Assembly (NCBI RefSeq): GCF_030542965.1
Contig: NZ_JAUAOA010000001.1
Span: 186,001-250,000 of the forward strand
Reading direction: 5' to 3'
Origin: Azotosporobacter soli
GTDB lineage: Bacteria > Bacillota > Negativicutes > SG130
Length of the DNA: 64,000 bases
Within the stretch, counting starts at the first letter, position 1, and each line of letters opens with the position of its first letter. The notes under the pieces are model-generated. The model did no database searches and was not told the DNA's origin. It saw only the letters and a program-made list of their open reading frames with translations. Of the stretch, positions 26,041 to 34,517 are shown in pieces. The position numbers and the translations under genes were made by a program.

Positions 26041-26457
26041 TCAGCGCAATTGTTGGTACTCTGCGTCCGTAACCGGCTCCAGCCATTTTGCCGGTCCCTT
26101 CTGACAGTTGGTTTCAATCGAAAGGTGCGAAAACCAGCTGTCTTGCGCAGCGCCATGCCAGTGCTTCCTGTCAGACGGAATTTTAACGACATCACCGGCT
26201 CTGAGTTCGCGGGCCGCTTCGCCCTCTGCTTGATACCAGCCCCGGCCGCCCGTAACAAGCAGGATCTGCCCGCCCGGATGGCAGTGCCAACTGTTGCGGC
26301 ACCCCGGTTCGAACGTTACGTTGCCGATCGGGCAATTGAATTCATCGCCGCCTGTCGACAGCATGTTGAGATAAGCCTGCCCAATAAAGTTTTCACTATA
26401 CGGCTGCGGCATTTTATCGCCCTTGGAGAAAATCACGCTGTTCTTTAGATCGTTCAT
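26041..26457 (-). CDS. Single-domain cupin protein
   Basis: A 138-residue cupin. Motif 1 is visible as WHCHPGGQILLVTGGRG (two His and a Gln in the place of the usual Glu) and motif 2 as GDVVKIPSDRKHWHGA. Such proteins bind a divalent metal and often accompany carboxymuconolactone decarboxylase or quinone-related enzymes. It is the last gene of the MerR operon (22 bp after the lipoprotein gene). Its substrate is unknown. Confidence 0.88.
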   Translation of the reverse strand: MNDLKNSVIFSKGDKMPQPYSENFIGQAYLNMLSTGGDEFNCPIGNVTFEPGCRNSWHCHPGGQILLVTGGRGWYQAEGEAARELRAGDVVKIPSDRKHWHGAAQDSWFSHLSIETNCQKGPAKWLEPVTDAEYQQLR

Positions 26458-26479
26458 TTTAAATCGCCTCTTCTTTTCA

Positions 26480-26980
26480 TCATTCTATCTTTTCCATGCG
26501 AATGGTCGCAGCACCGCTGTCTGTGAGTTTTTCCAGACCGGATTCAATCTTGCCTAATGAAATCAGCCCGTTTGAGTAACCATACTCGTGATAAAACAGA
26601 GCTACATTCCCCCAAGGCGCAAAATAGGTAAAGTCACCCGCCTTAGGTTCCATGCCTGCCGGCGCAGCGTCAAGCGACAATTTTTTCGGCAGATAGGCAA
26701 TCTTTTCCCGCCCGGCATAGTCTTCCACCTTTATCGTCAATGGGAGTAATGTTAAAAAGTCTCTGCTCGTAGGATTATCATACATTTTCACGATGACTTC
26801 CGCATTGTTGAACTTCAGTTTTATTCTGCTATCGGCCTGTTTGGAGCTGGCGTTGTCTGCACGGCTATTTTGTCCGGCATCCGTATTTGCAGGCATCACG
26901 TTGTTTTTGCCGCTGCAAGCCGTGAGGCTAAATGACAGCAACAAGACAAAGACCAGTATGGCTCTTTTCTTCACCTGCAT
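26480..26980 (-). CDS. Lipoprotein with cyclophilin-like fold
   Basis: A 166-residue lipoprotein with signal peptide and lipobox (SLTAC, Cys near residue 22), an Asn/Ser/Ala spacer, then about 115 residues resembling the bacterial cyclophilin-like fold family (LTLLPLTIKVEDYAGREKIAYLP, then FTYFAPWGNVALFYHEYGYS, GLISLGKIESGLE). It would be anchored outside the cytoplasmic membrane. It is the third gene of the MerR operon; homologues commonly sit beside flavodoxin-like reductases, as here. Confidence 0.85.
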   Translation of the reverse strand: MQVKKRAILVFVLLLSFSLTACSGKNNVMPANTDAGQNSRADNASSKQADSRIKLKFNNAEVIVKMYDNPTSRDFLTLLPLTIKVEDYAGREKIAYLPKKLSLDAAPAGMEPKAGDFTYFAPWGNVALFYHEYGYSNGLISLGKIESGLEKLTDSGAATIRMEKIE

Positions 26981-27025
26981 CCCTCCCCTTAACGCGTCGC
27001 CGCGTCTCGCTCATCTTGCGCCGAG

Positions 27026-27562
27026 TTATACCTTTTTCCCCATAGCATACGCTTCTTCCATCGCTTTCGTGCCGACGATATCGCCTTTCTGCCATGCGCC
27101 GACGCCATAGACGACGCCTTTTTCTTTGGCTCCGTTCAAGCAATCGAGAAAACCGCGAAACCCGTCAATCGTCCTTTCCATCGCCGCCACGCTGCTGTCC
27201 GCCGCGGACACAATGAAATAGAACTCTTTATCCGTGATTTCCTCATAACGGGCTGCCGTTCGGTCGATCAGCGTTTTCAGCTGCGCATCCATCGTATAAA
27301 AATAAACCGGCGTCGCCATCACAATCACATCCGCCGCAACCATCTTTGCCAAAAGATCAGCCATGTCATCGTTTTGCATGCATGTATGCGTCGTATAGCA
27401 GGCTCCGCAGCCGCTGCAGTAACCGATCGTCTGCTCCCCCAGAAAAATCTTCTCTACCTGCTGGCCCGCCTCTTTTGCACCGCGCAAAAATTCCTCGCAT
27501 AAAAGATCGGAATTCCCTTGTTTTCTCGGACTGCCCGACAGGATCAACACTTTTTTACTCAT
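27026..27562 (-). CDS. Flavodoxin-fold NAD(P)H-dependent oxidoreductase / iron-sulfur flavoprotein type
   Basis: A 178-residue FMN-binding reductase. The phosphate loop is SGSPRKQGNSD, and the family's cysteine cluster is CSGCGACYTTHTCMQ, which may carry an iron-sulfur centre or act in redox. TPVYFYTMDAQLKTLIDR is the flavin-proximal segment. It begins 3 bp after the MerR stop, so the two are translationally close-coupled. It would reduce a quinone or small electrophile in the cytoplasm under MerR control. Confidence 0.9.
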   Translation of the reverse strand: MSKKVLILSGSPRKQGNSDLLCEEFLRGAKEAGQQVEKIFLGEQTIGYCSGCGACYTTHTCMQNDDMADLLAKMVAADVIVMATPVYFYTMDAQLKTLIDRTAARYEEITDKEFYFIVSAADSSVAAMERTIDGFRGFLDCLNGAKEKGVVYGVGAWQKGDIVGTKAMEEAYAMGKKV

Positions 27563-27565
27563 GCA

Positions 27566-27973
27566 TTACGCCTCCGCTTTGCTGTTTTTTTCTTTCGCTA
27601 TGCTTTCCACAGAATCCTCAAGTTGATCGTAATTTTCGATTTTGCAGGCCAAGCGTTCTTTTACCGCCTGCAAATCGACGATACGTTTCTCCAAGCGACG
27701 ATATTCCTCGCGCAACAGTTCTTTTCTGGCCTCGCGCGTTTCCCTTCCCTGTTGATAAAGCTGCACATACTCGACAAGCACTTCTACCGGAATCCCAGCT
27801 TTTCGCATACAATGGGCAAACTCGATCCAACCGCAGCTGTACGCGTCGTAGTCGCGCAGTCCGCTTGGCTTACGTTTGACCGGCGGGATAAGGCCGACCC
27901 TTTCGTAATAGCGCAGCGCATCCTGCGTTAAGCCGTACTTCTCACTCACTTCTGAAATAACCATCCGCTTCAC
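27566..27973 (-). CDS. MerR-family transcriptional regulator
   Basis: A 135-residue regulator. The N-terminal winged helix (ISEVSEKYGLTQDALRYYERVGLIPP) and a C-terminal coiled coil (YRRLEKRIVDLQAVKERL) are typical of the family, here of the YyaN/AdhR-like type without a metal-binding cysteine set. It leads the flavodoxin-lipoprotein-cupin operon and is divergent from a secreted hydrolase gene. Both promoters in the shared gap have 19-bp spacers centred on a GTTAAC dyad, the classic MerR arrangement in which the activator untwists an over-long spacer. Confidence 0.93.
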   Translation of the reverse strand: MKRMVISEVSEKYGLTQDALRYYERVGLIPPVKRKPSGLRDYDAYSCGWIEFAHCMRKAGIPVEVLVEYVQLYQQGRETREARKELLREEYRRLEKRIVDLQAVKERLACKIENYDQLEDSVESIAKEKNSKAEA

Positions 27974-28036
27974 TCCTTCTATCTTTCGGTTTAAAGCCTG
28001 TCTTCGTTACGCTTCACTCAGCTGCTCCTAATAAGA

Positions 28037-28067
28037 ACTCTATCATCTGGTGTTAACTCCAGGTCAA
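28037..28067 (-). promoter_or_regulatory. MerR-type promoter of the merR operon (19-bp spacer)
   Basis: On the minus strand TTGACC (28067-28062) and TAGAGT (28042-28037) are separated by exactly 19 bp. The spacer carries the dyad TGGAGTTAACACCA. It lies about 65 bp upstream of the MerR start codon, so the gene is probably autoregulated. Confidence 0.8.
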
Positions 28068-28141
28068 GCGTTATTTTTCAAAACAGTGTAAAGCAAACGT
28101 TGCTGCTTTTTGTCGTTCGCGATTCTTTTTTAAAAACCGTA

Positions 28142-28172
28142 TTGACATGGTGTTAACACCAGACTGTACGAT
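28142..28172 (+). promoter_or_regulatory. MerR-type promoter of the hydrolase gene (19-bp spacer)
   Basis: TTGACA (28142-28147) and TACGAT (28167-28172) are separated by 19 bp. The spacer begins with the perfect palindrome TGGTGTTAACACCA. It is the divergent twin of the promoter at 28037-28067. Confidence 0.85.
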
Positions 28173-28213
28173 GCAAGCAGAATTCTAAAAGAAAAGTAAG
28201 AGAGGTAAGAAAA

Positions 28214-29263
28214 ATGAAAAAGAAATCCATGATGACGCGCAGCTTTCAAATGCTCACCGCGCTGACGCTGGGCTTGGTCCTGTCTGCGAGCGGCGTTGCT
28301 TCGGCGGCGAACAATGCCGCAGCGGACAAAACCTTTCTGCCGAGTGACAAGGTAACCAGCGAAAAAATCACCTACAAGAATCGCTTCGGCATTACCATTG
28401 CCGCCGATTTGTATCTGCCGAAAGAGATCGACAAGACGAAGAAATACGCCGCGCTTGTCATCGGCACCCCATATGGCGGCGTAAAGGAACAAGGCGCGGG
28501 TCTTTATGCGCAGACAATGGCCGAACGCGGCTTTGTCGCCCTTGCCTTCGACGAATCTTTTAACGGTGAAAGCAGCGGCGAGCCAAGACATGTCTCTTCG
28601 CCGGACATTTTCACGGAAGACTTCAGTGCGGGCGTCGATTATTTGGGAACGCGCCCCTATGTGGACCGGGATAAAATCGGCGCGATCGGCATCTGCGGCA
28701 GCGGCGGCTTCGCGCTTACCGCCGCGCAGGTCGATCACCGCATCAAAGCGGTCGCAACCGCAAGCATGTACGATATGAGCCGCGTGAAACGCAATGGTTG
28801 GCAGGACAGCATGACCGATGAACAACGCAGCCAATATCTCGATCAATTAGGCGAACAGCGTTGGAAAGATTTCGCAAACGGTTCGCCTCAATTAACGCCG
28901 CAATTCCCGGCTGAAATTCCCAAGACTGGCGTTGACCCGATCACAAGTGAGTTCTTTGAATATTACGTAGCGCCGCGCGGGCACCACCCTAATTCGATTG
29001 GCGCATTTACGGTCACAAGCGATATGTCTTTTATCAATTTCCCCTTGCTGGCGCATATTGAATCGATTTCTCCCAGGCCCATCCTCTTCATCATGGGCGA
29101 AAACGCACATTCGCGCTATTTCACCGAGGATGCCTACAAGATGGCCGCCGAACCAAAAGAACTCCTGGTTGTTAAAGGCGCACGGCACATCGACCTCTAT
29201 GACAGAAAAGATAGCATCCCGTTCGACAGACTCGATTCCTTCTTTAGAGAAAATCTAAAATAG
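28214..29263 (+). CDS. Secreted alpha/beta hydrolase (dienelactone-hydrolase-like)
   Basis: A 349-residue alpha/beta hydrolase with an N-terminal signal peptide (LTALTLGLVLSASGVASA). The nucleophile elbow reads GICGSGGF, so the nucleophile is Cys as in dienelactone hydrolases. DESFNGESSGEPRH precedes it, and the late KGARHIDLYD carries the catalytic His. ATG at 28214 follows AAGTAAGAGAGGTAAG. It is expressed from a MerR-type promoter divergent from the MerR/flavodoxin operon, so it is probably part of the same response to an electrophile or aromatic compound. The substrate is unknown. Confidence 0.9.
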   Translation: MKKKSMMTRSFQMLTALTLGLVLSASGVASAANNAAADKTFLPSDKVTSEKITYKNRFGITIAADLYLPKEIDKTKKYAALVIGTPYGGVKEQGAGLYAQTMAERGFVALAFDESFNGESSGEPRHVSSPDIFTEDFSAGVDYLGTRPYVDRDKIGAIGICGSGGFALTAAQVDHRIKAVATASMYDMSRVKRNGWQDSMTDEQRSQYLDQLGEQRWKDFANGSPQLTPQFPAEIPKTGVDPITSEFFEYYVAPRGHHPNSIGAFTVTSDMSFINFPLLAHIESISPRPILFIMGENAHSRYFTEDAYKMAAEPKELLVVKGARHIDLYDRKDSIPFDRLDSFFRENLK

Positions 29264-29275
29264 AAGAAAAAACTG

Positions 29276-29322
29276 CAAAAAGCCGCCCCTTTCGACCGCT
29301 TGGCTCGAAGGGGGCGGCTTAT
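29276..29322. terminator. Dispersed palindrome, copy C
   Basis: AAGCCGCCCC and GGGGCGGCTT arms with the inner TTCGACCGCTTGGCTCGAA form an almost perfect hairpin 15 bp after the hydrolase stop. A-rich before and T-rich after, it can also end the convergent hybrid kinase gene. Confidence 0.85.
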
Positions 29323-29356
29323 CTTCTAGCATACGACAAGCAGTTTTCCTATCTTT

Positions 29357-32296
29357 TTACACGCCATTTTGGGAAATGATTTCTTTAATTTCGAGCAGCA
29401 CCTGCTTCAGCAGGACGATAAATTTTTTCTGCAGTTCGTCGATTGCCGCTGTCTCCGCATTGCCTAAGGCTTTTTGCAGCGCCGCCGCGACTTCATGCAA
29501 TTCTTTTGCGCCGATGCTGCCCGAACTGCTTTTTATCTTATGCACGATTTGTTCCGCTTCCGCATAGTCTTTCTTTTCCAAAGCCTGCTGCAAATGAAAC
29601 TCGGTCTCCTGGTTCTCGTTGTAATATTCTTTTAAGACCATGCGATACAGCTCCGCCTTGCCGCCGATGTGTCGGATGCCGTCTTCTTTATCCAATACCA
29701 TGTTCTCGCCTCCCGTTTCTCCGCTCTGCTTCGTTTCAAGCGACGCCATTTTCAGCCGCGTCTCTTCCTGCGCGGCTTTAACCACCTGCACAACCGTTTC
29801 GACAAATCTCTCGGGTTCAAACGGTTTACTGATGTAATGGTCGATGCCAATGCTTTTGCACTTTTCTTCCACGCCGACGATCGCATCGGCGGTCATCGCG
29901 ATGATCGGAATGTCCGCGTTCATTTTTCTGATCAGACTGGCTGATTCATAGCCGTTCATCACCGGCATATGAAGATCCATCAGGATCAGCGCCAGATCAC
30001 TTTGGTTTTTGCCGAAAGCTTCATAGCCTTCCAGCCCGTTATCCGCCAACGTGACTTTGAAGCCCACCTCGCTCAGAATCGATTGGGCAATGAATTGATT
30101 GGTCTTATTGTCTTCCACAATTAAAACGTGATAGGGGTGTTCCAGCCTGAAACTCTCTTCTTTGTTCATCGACGCCGAGCGATCATGCTCCGCCAGAACG
30201 TTAAGCTTGAAAATATCGACGATCTCATTATAGAGGATCGACGGTATGATCGGTTTGATTATGCCGAATTCCAATCCGGCGGCCTCGACATTCTCAAGCA
30301 GCATTTCTTTCGCCACGGGAATCATTACGATGAATTTGGGCGTTTCTTTGAGCCAGGACAGCTCTTTTACGCTGCTGCAGAATTTAATGCCGCCTTCCTG
30401 CGGCGTTTCCAGATCGACGATTAATAAATTATAGGGTGTTCCCTTGTCGCTTGCCGCCGCTTGCATAAGTTCCAAAGCGCGTTCTCCAGAAACGGCAAAT
30501 TCGGCCACCAAGCCGAAAGACTGCAGGTAGTTTTTCAATACGTTCCGATAAAACGGATTTTTTTCCACGACCAGCACCCGAATGTTGCGGAAATAAAGCG
30601 AAGCGGCCTTTTTCTTTTCTTCATAGGCTATGTTGCGATCCGCTTCCAACGTCAGCAAGACGTTAAAGGTGGAGCCTTCGTTGACCGCGCTATACGCCTC
30701 GATCTGGCCGTCCATCAATTCGACCAGACTTTTGACAATCGACAGCCCCAGTCCGGTGCCGCCAAACCTCCGACTGATGCTGGAATCCCCCTGACTAAAA
30801 GGCGTGAAAACCTCGACCAGTTGCTCGCTGGTCATGCCGATGCCGGTATCCTTGACGCTGAACTCGATGCGATAGGCATCCTTGACCTTGGCCACGAGAC
30901 GGATCGAAAGCGAAACCGTGCCATCCTTGCTGAACTTGACCGCGTTGTTCACTAAATTAAGTAAGACCTGCTGTATCCGATTGGGATCGCCGAAGAAGAA
31001 GACCGGCAACGCCGGATCGCGCTCCAGCGAAAAATCGATGTTTTGCTCCTCGACCTTAAAGGCTGCGATGCTGACCAACTGCTGCAGAACCTCGTCCAGA
31101 TTGAACGAGATTCGCTCGATGTCGATCTTGCCCGCTTCTATTTTTGAGAAGTCCAGGATGTCGTTGATGATGCCCAGCATATCGCGCGCGGCCCGCGTTA
31201 TCTTCTCCAGATAGTTCTTTTGCGTGATCGATACCTCTGTTTTTTTGATCATATACGCCATGCCGCTGATCGCATTCAGCGGCGTTCTGATTTCATGCGA
31301 CATGCGCGCCAAAAAAGCGGATTTGATGTGATTGGCATATTCCGCCTCCTCCTTGGCGACCTTCAGCGCCGCCTCGATCCGCTTGCGCGCTTCGACCTCG
31401 CGCCGCAATTTGACGAGCCAATAGAAGGACACGCCGAAGATGAGAACGATCACCGCGCCGATCATACTGGCGATCTTGATGACCTCAGTATAATCGACCT
31501 TGTTTTCCACGCCGATCCAACGATTGTTGATCGCGATTTTTTCTTCTTCATTTATATCGGCCAACGCTTTATTCAAGATGCTGACCAGGAGCGGCCAATC
31601 GTTTCTTACCGCAAAATACAGGAACTGCTTTTCATCGACTTCCATCTTCACATACTTCAAATTCGTTATACCGTTTGCCTTGGCCAGATAACTCGAAGTC
31701 GCCAGATTGCCGACAAACGCTTCTTCTTTTCCGTCGGCAACCGCTTTGAGTCCCTCTTCAACGGTGGAGTAAAGACTGAGCGTAATGCTCGGTACGAAGC
31801 TCTGCATAAAACTGTGATGCGAGCTGTTCATCTGCACCGCCACCGTGTGCCGCCTTAAATCGTCGAGACTCTTGACGCTGGTATTGTTTTGACTGATAAA
31901 AATAACGCGCTGGAACGAATAATACGGCTCCGTATAGATAAAATAGCGTTCTCGTTCCTTTGTCTTGCCCACGCAGGGTAAGGCGTCCAGTTCTTTCAAC
32001 ACGCCTTTTTCGTAAGCCTTGGCCCAGGTAAGGTCTTTTTCGACCACCAACTGCAGGCCGGTCCGTTCACTGATCAGCTTGATGTAATCGGCGGCGATTC
32101 CCTTATATACGCCGTCCGAATCGACAAATTCGTAGGGAATGAATTTAGGATCAACGCCGAGCCGGATCACCGGATGTTCCCTGATAAACGCCTGCTCTTC
32201 CGGCGAGAGCTTATTGTCCAAGGATGCCGCCGAACAAAACGAGAGAAAGAGCGGCAACAAAACGATGCTGAAGAAAAAACCGCGCAGCGCGTTCAT
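29357..32296 (-). CDS. BvgS-like hybrid sensor histidine kinase
   Basis: A 979-residue membrane kinase. Signal peptide, then a family-3 solute-binding sensor domain (about 30-260; IRLGVDPKFIPYEFVDSDG), membrane segment (about 272-295), HisKA with MSHEIRTPLN, HATPase with VKDTGIGM and GTGLGL. Next comes a first receiver that is degenerate (VEKNP replaces the acidic pair, though the phosphoacceptor-like Asp in LIVDLETP remains), then an intact receiver (VEDNKTN, LMDLHMP, SKPF), and a C-terminal HPt domain (HKIKSSSGSIG). The signal probably passes from kinase to second receiver to HPt. It is last in a four-gene operon, 12 bp after the HD-GYP gene, with AGGAGGAGAAGCG before the ATG. Confidence 0.95.
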   Translation of the reverse strand: MNALRGFFFSIVLLPLFLSFCSAASLDNKLSPEEQAFIREHPVIRLGVDPKFIPYEFVDSDGVYKGIAADYIKLISERTGLQLVVEKDLTWAKAYEKGVLKELDALPCVGKTKERERYFIYTEPYYSFQRVIFISQNNTSVKSLDDLRRHTVAVQMNSSHHSFMQSFVPSITLSLYSTVEEGLKAVADGKEEAFVGNLATSSYLAKANGITNLKYVKMEVDEKQFLYFAVRNDWPLLVSILNKALADINEEEKIAINNRWIGVENKVDYTEVIKIASMIGAVIVLIFGVSFYWLVKLRREVEARKRIEAALKVAKEEAEYANHIKSAFLARMSHEIRTPLNAISGMAYMIKKTEVSITQKNYLEKITRAARDMLGIINDILDFSKIEAGKIDIERISFNLDEVLQQLVSIAAFKVEEQNIDFSLERDPALPVFFFGDPNRIQQVLLNLVNNAVKFSKDGTVSLSIRLVAKVKDAYRIEFSVKDTGIGMTSEQLVEVFTPFSQGDSSISRRFGGTGLGLSIVKSLVELMDGQIEAYSAVNEGSTFNVLLTLEADRNIAYEEKKKAASLYFRNIRVLVVEKNPFYRNVLKNYLQSFGLVAEFAVSGERALELMQAAASDKGTPYNLLIVDLETPQEGGIKFCSSVKELSWLKETPKFIVMIPVAKEMLLENVEAAGLEFGIIKPIIPSILYNEIVDIFKLNVLAEHDRSASMNKEESFRLEHPYHVLIVEDNKTNQFIAQSILSEVGFKVTLADNGLEGYEAFGKNQSDLALILMDLHMPVMNGYESASLIRKMNADIPIIAMTADAIVGVEEKCKSIGIDHYISKPFEPERFVETVVQVVKAAQEETRLKMASLETKQSGETGGENMVLDKEDGIRHIGGKAELYRMVLKEYYNENQETEFHLQQALEKKDYAEAEQIVHKIKSSSGSIGAKELHEVAAALQKALGNAETAAIDELQKKFIVLLKQVLLEIKEIISQNGV

Positions 32297-32308
32297 CGCT
32301 TCTCCTCC

Positions 32309-33388
32309 TTACTGTTCCTGATGGGAATATTCCGTGGCGATTTCTTTGATTCTGTCTGCTATCGCCAGGAAAGCGTCCACGATAGCCGGGTCAAAATGTT
32401 TTCCCCGCTCTTCCTTTATCATCAGCAGCGCTGTTTCATGCGTGAACGCCGGTTTATAAACCCGTTTGCTGATCAGCGCATCATAGACGTCGACAATCGC
32501 CATCACTCTGCCCGGCAGAGGAATGGCCTCGCCCTTCAAGCCATACGGATATCCTGTGCCGTCATATTTTTCATGATGCCCGGCAATGCATTCGATCGCC
32601 GTCTTGATAAAAGAGGGAATCTGTCCCTCGGCCACCTCATAGCGCAGCGCATCGACCCCGTAAATCGCATGTTTCTTCATGATTTCGTACTCTTCAATCG
32701 TTAGTTTTCCCGGCTTCAAGAGAATGTTGTCCGGTATGCCGACTTTTCCGATGTCATGCAGCGGCGCCGTTTCAAACAATTCCTTGATGTAGCTCTCCGA
32801 CAGCAATTTATGATAAGCCTCCTGGGTGCGAAGCTGTTCACAAAGCGCTTTCACCATCCATTGCGTCCGCCTGGTATGGTTGCTCGACTCAATGTCGCGT
32901 ATCTCGAGCAAACCGACCAAAGCATGAATGGTGATATTGCGGGTTAAAACCAGCTCCTGCGTTCTTTGCGCGACCGTCTGCTCTAGCATTGCATTGTTCT
33001 GTTCCAAGGCTTTTGTGGCATTTTTCAATTTCACATGTATCTCGATCCTCTTGCGTAACGATTCTAGATTCAATGGTTTGCGAATGTAATCTACCGCCCC
33101 CAGGCTCAAACCGCGTATCTCATTTTCCGCTTCGTCATAGTTAGTCAGAATTAATGTGATGATCTTCTGATAGGCAGGCTCCGCCTGGATAGCTTCTAAA
33201 ACCTCAAAACCATTCATGCGCGGCATCTTCAAATCCAGAATCATCAAATCGATCTCCGGTTCGCGTGCGATCACTTCCATCGCTTCCACGCCGTCATTGG
33301 CGAACAATAACTGATAATCATCCAAAATGTTCTTAATCATGATCATATCCGCTTTTGAATCATCGACGACCAATATGGTGACACCCAT
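32309..33388 (-). CDS. Response regulator with HD-GYP c-di-GMP phosphodiesterase domain
   Basis: A 359-residue protein: receiver (residues about 3-120; VVDDSKAD, LILDLKMPRMNG, KPLN) joined by a coiled coil to an HD-GYP domain. The metal and catalytic residues are present: HDIGKVGIPD, then GHHEKYDGTGYPYGL and DVYDAL. HD-GYP enzymes hydrolyse cyclic di-GMP. ATG at 33388 follows AAAGGGTGAGTAG and overlaps the upstream kinase gene. The receiver is very similar to that of the next gene upstream, indicating duplication. Confidence 0.93.
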   Translation of the reverse strand: MGVTILVVDDSKADMIMIKNILDDYQLLFANDGVEAMEVIAREPEIDLMILDLKMPRMNGFEVLEAIQAEPAYQKIITLILTNYDEAENEIRGLSLGAVDYIRKPLNLESLRKRIEIHVKLKNATKALEQNNAMLEQTVAQRTQELVLTRNITIHALVGLLEIRDIESSNHTRRTQWMVKALCEQLRTQEAYHKLLSESYIKELFETAPLHDIGKVGIPDNILLKPGKLTIEEYEIMKKHAIYGVDALRYEVAEGQIPSFIKTAIECIAGHHEKYDGTGYPYGLKGEAIPLPGRVMAIVDVYDALISKRVYKPAFTHETALLMIKEERGKHFDPAIVDAFLAIADRIKEIATEYSHQEQ

Positions 33389-33393
33389 TCTAC

Positions 33394-34491
33394 TCACCCT
33401 TTCTTGTTGCAAGCTTCGATTTTAAAATAAAAAGTGCTTCCCTTTTCGACTTCGCTTTCCGCCCAGATCGTTCCCTTATGCCGTTTGATAATGCGATCCA
33501 CGATCGTAAGGCCTACCCCGGTACCTTCAAAGGCATCCTGCGCGTGCAGTCGTTTTATCTTTTTGAAAAGCTCTCCTGCATTCTTCATCTCAAACCCTGC
33601 GCCGTCATCTCTGACGAAATATACAACGCCGTCCGCTTGCTTTAGCGCGCCAAACTCGATGCACGCCTGGCTATGTCTGGAGGTATATTTCCAGGCGTTT
33701 TGCAGCAAGTTGAACATCGCCATTTCCATCAGACGGCTGTCCGCATCGGCAAACAGCTCCGGTTCGCAAAGAAACTCGACCTGACGCTCCGGCTGCAAGA
33801 TGCGCAGTTTTTCGATAATGCCTTTCGCCAGTTCACTGAGATTGATCGGGCGGTAGTTTATTTCATACTGGCCGACCTTGGCCAATTGCAGGATATCGTC
33901 AATAAGCTGCGCCATACGCTGGCAGGAGTCTTTAATCATCGCGATATCGTCTAGGCCCTCCGCGTCTTCTTTTGCCGCAAGGTTTTTTTCGAGAAACTCA
34001 CTGTAGGTCTTGATAATATGCAACGGTACTTTTAAGTCGTGCGAGACCGAATAAGAAAACGCTTCCAACTCTTCATTGATCCAGGTCAATTCACTTTTCT
34101 GCTTTTCCAGCAGGTCGCGCTGCAATTTTAATTTCAAATGCGTGTTCACTCTCGTCTTAACGACTGCACTATTGATCGGTTTCGTTATATAATCGATCGC
34201 ACCGAGCTCCAGACCGCGTATCTCGTTTTTCGGTTCATCATAATTCGTCAAAATCAACGTCGCAATTTTTTTGTGTTCAGGATGGCGTTGCATCGCTTCC
34301 AACACTTCAAAGCCGTTCATCTGCGGCATGTTCAGATCCAAAATCACCATATCGATATCCTGTTCGCGCGCAAGGATTTCCATCGCTTCTTTGCCATTTT
34401 CCGCCAGCAGCAACTGATGCTCCGCGAGAAAATTTTGAATCATTGCCCGATCTGTTTTCGAGTCATCGACAATCAGGATCTTAACCGTCAT
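33394..34491 (-). CDS. Soluble receiver-histidine kinase
   Basis: A 365-residue cytoplasmic protein with no membrane segment. A receiver (IVDDSKTD, VILDLNMPQMNG, TKPIN) is followed by a phytochrome-type HisKA (SHDLKVPLHIIKTYSEFLE) and an ATPase domain (NLLQNAWKYT, DDGAGF, GTGVGL). ATG at 34491 with AAAAGGAGCG upstream fits the receiver start; the longer in-frame extension overlaps the binding-protein gene and lacks a ribosome site. It probably takes phosphate from one kinase and passes it on, a bacteriophytochrome-pathway-like arrangement. Confidence 0.93.
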   Translation of the reverse strand: MTVKILIVDDSKTDRAMIQNFLAEHQLLLAENGKEAMEILAREQDIDMVILDLNMPQMNGFEVLEAMQRHPEHKKIATLILTNYDEPKNEIRGLELGAIDYITKPINSAVVKTRVNTHLKLKLQRDLLEKQKSELTWINEELEAFSYSVSHDLKVPLHIIKTYSEFLEKNLAAKEDAEGLDDIAMIKDSCQRMAQLIDDILQLAKVGQYEINYRPINLSELAKGIIEKLRILQPERQVEFLCEPELFADADSRLMEMAMFNLLQNAWKYTSRHSQACIEFGALKQADGVVYFVRDDGAGFEMKNAGELFKKIKRLHAQDAFEGTGVGLTIVDRIIKRHKGTIWAESEVEKGSTFYFKIEACNKKG

Positions 34492-34517
34492 TTCAGCGTC
34501 ACGCTCCTTTTCAATCG

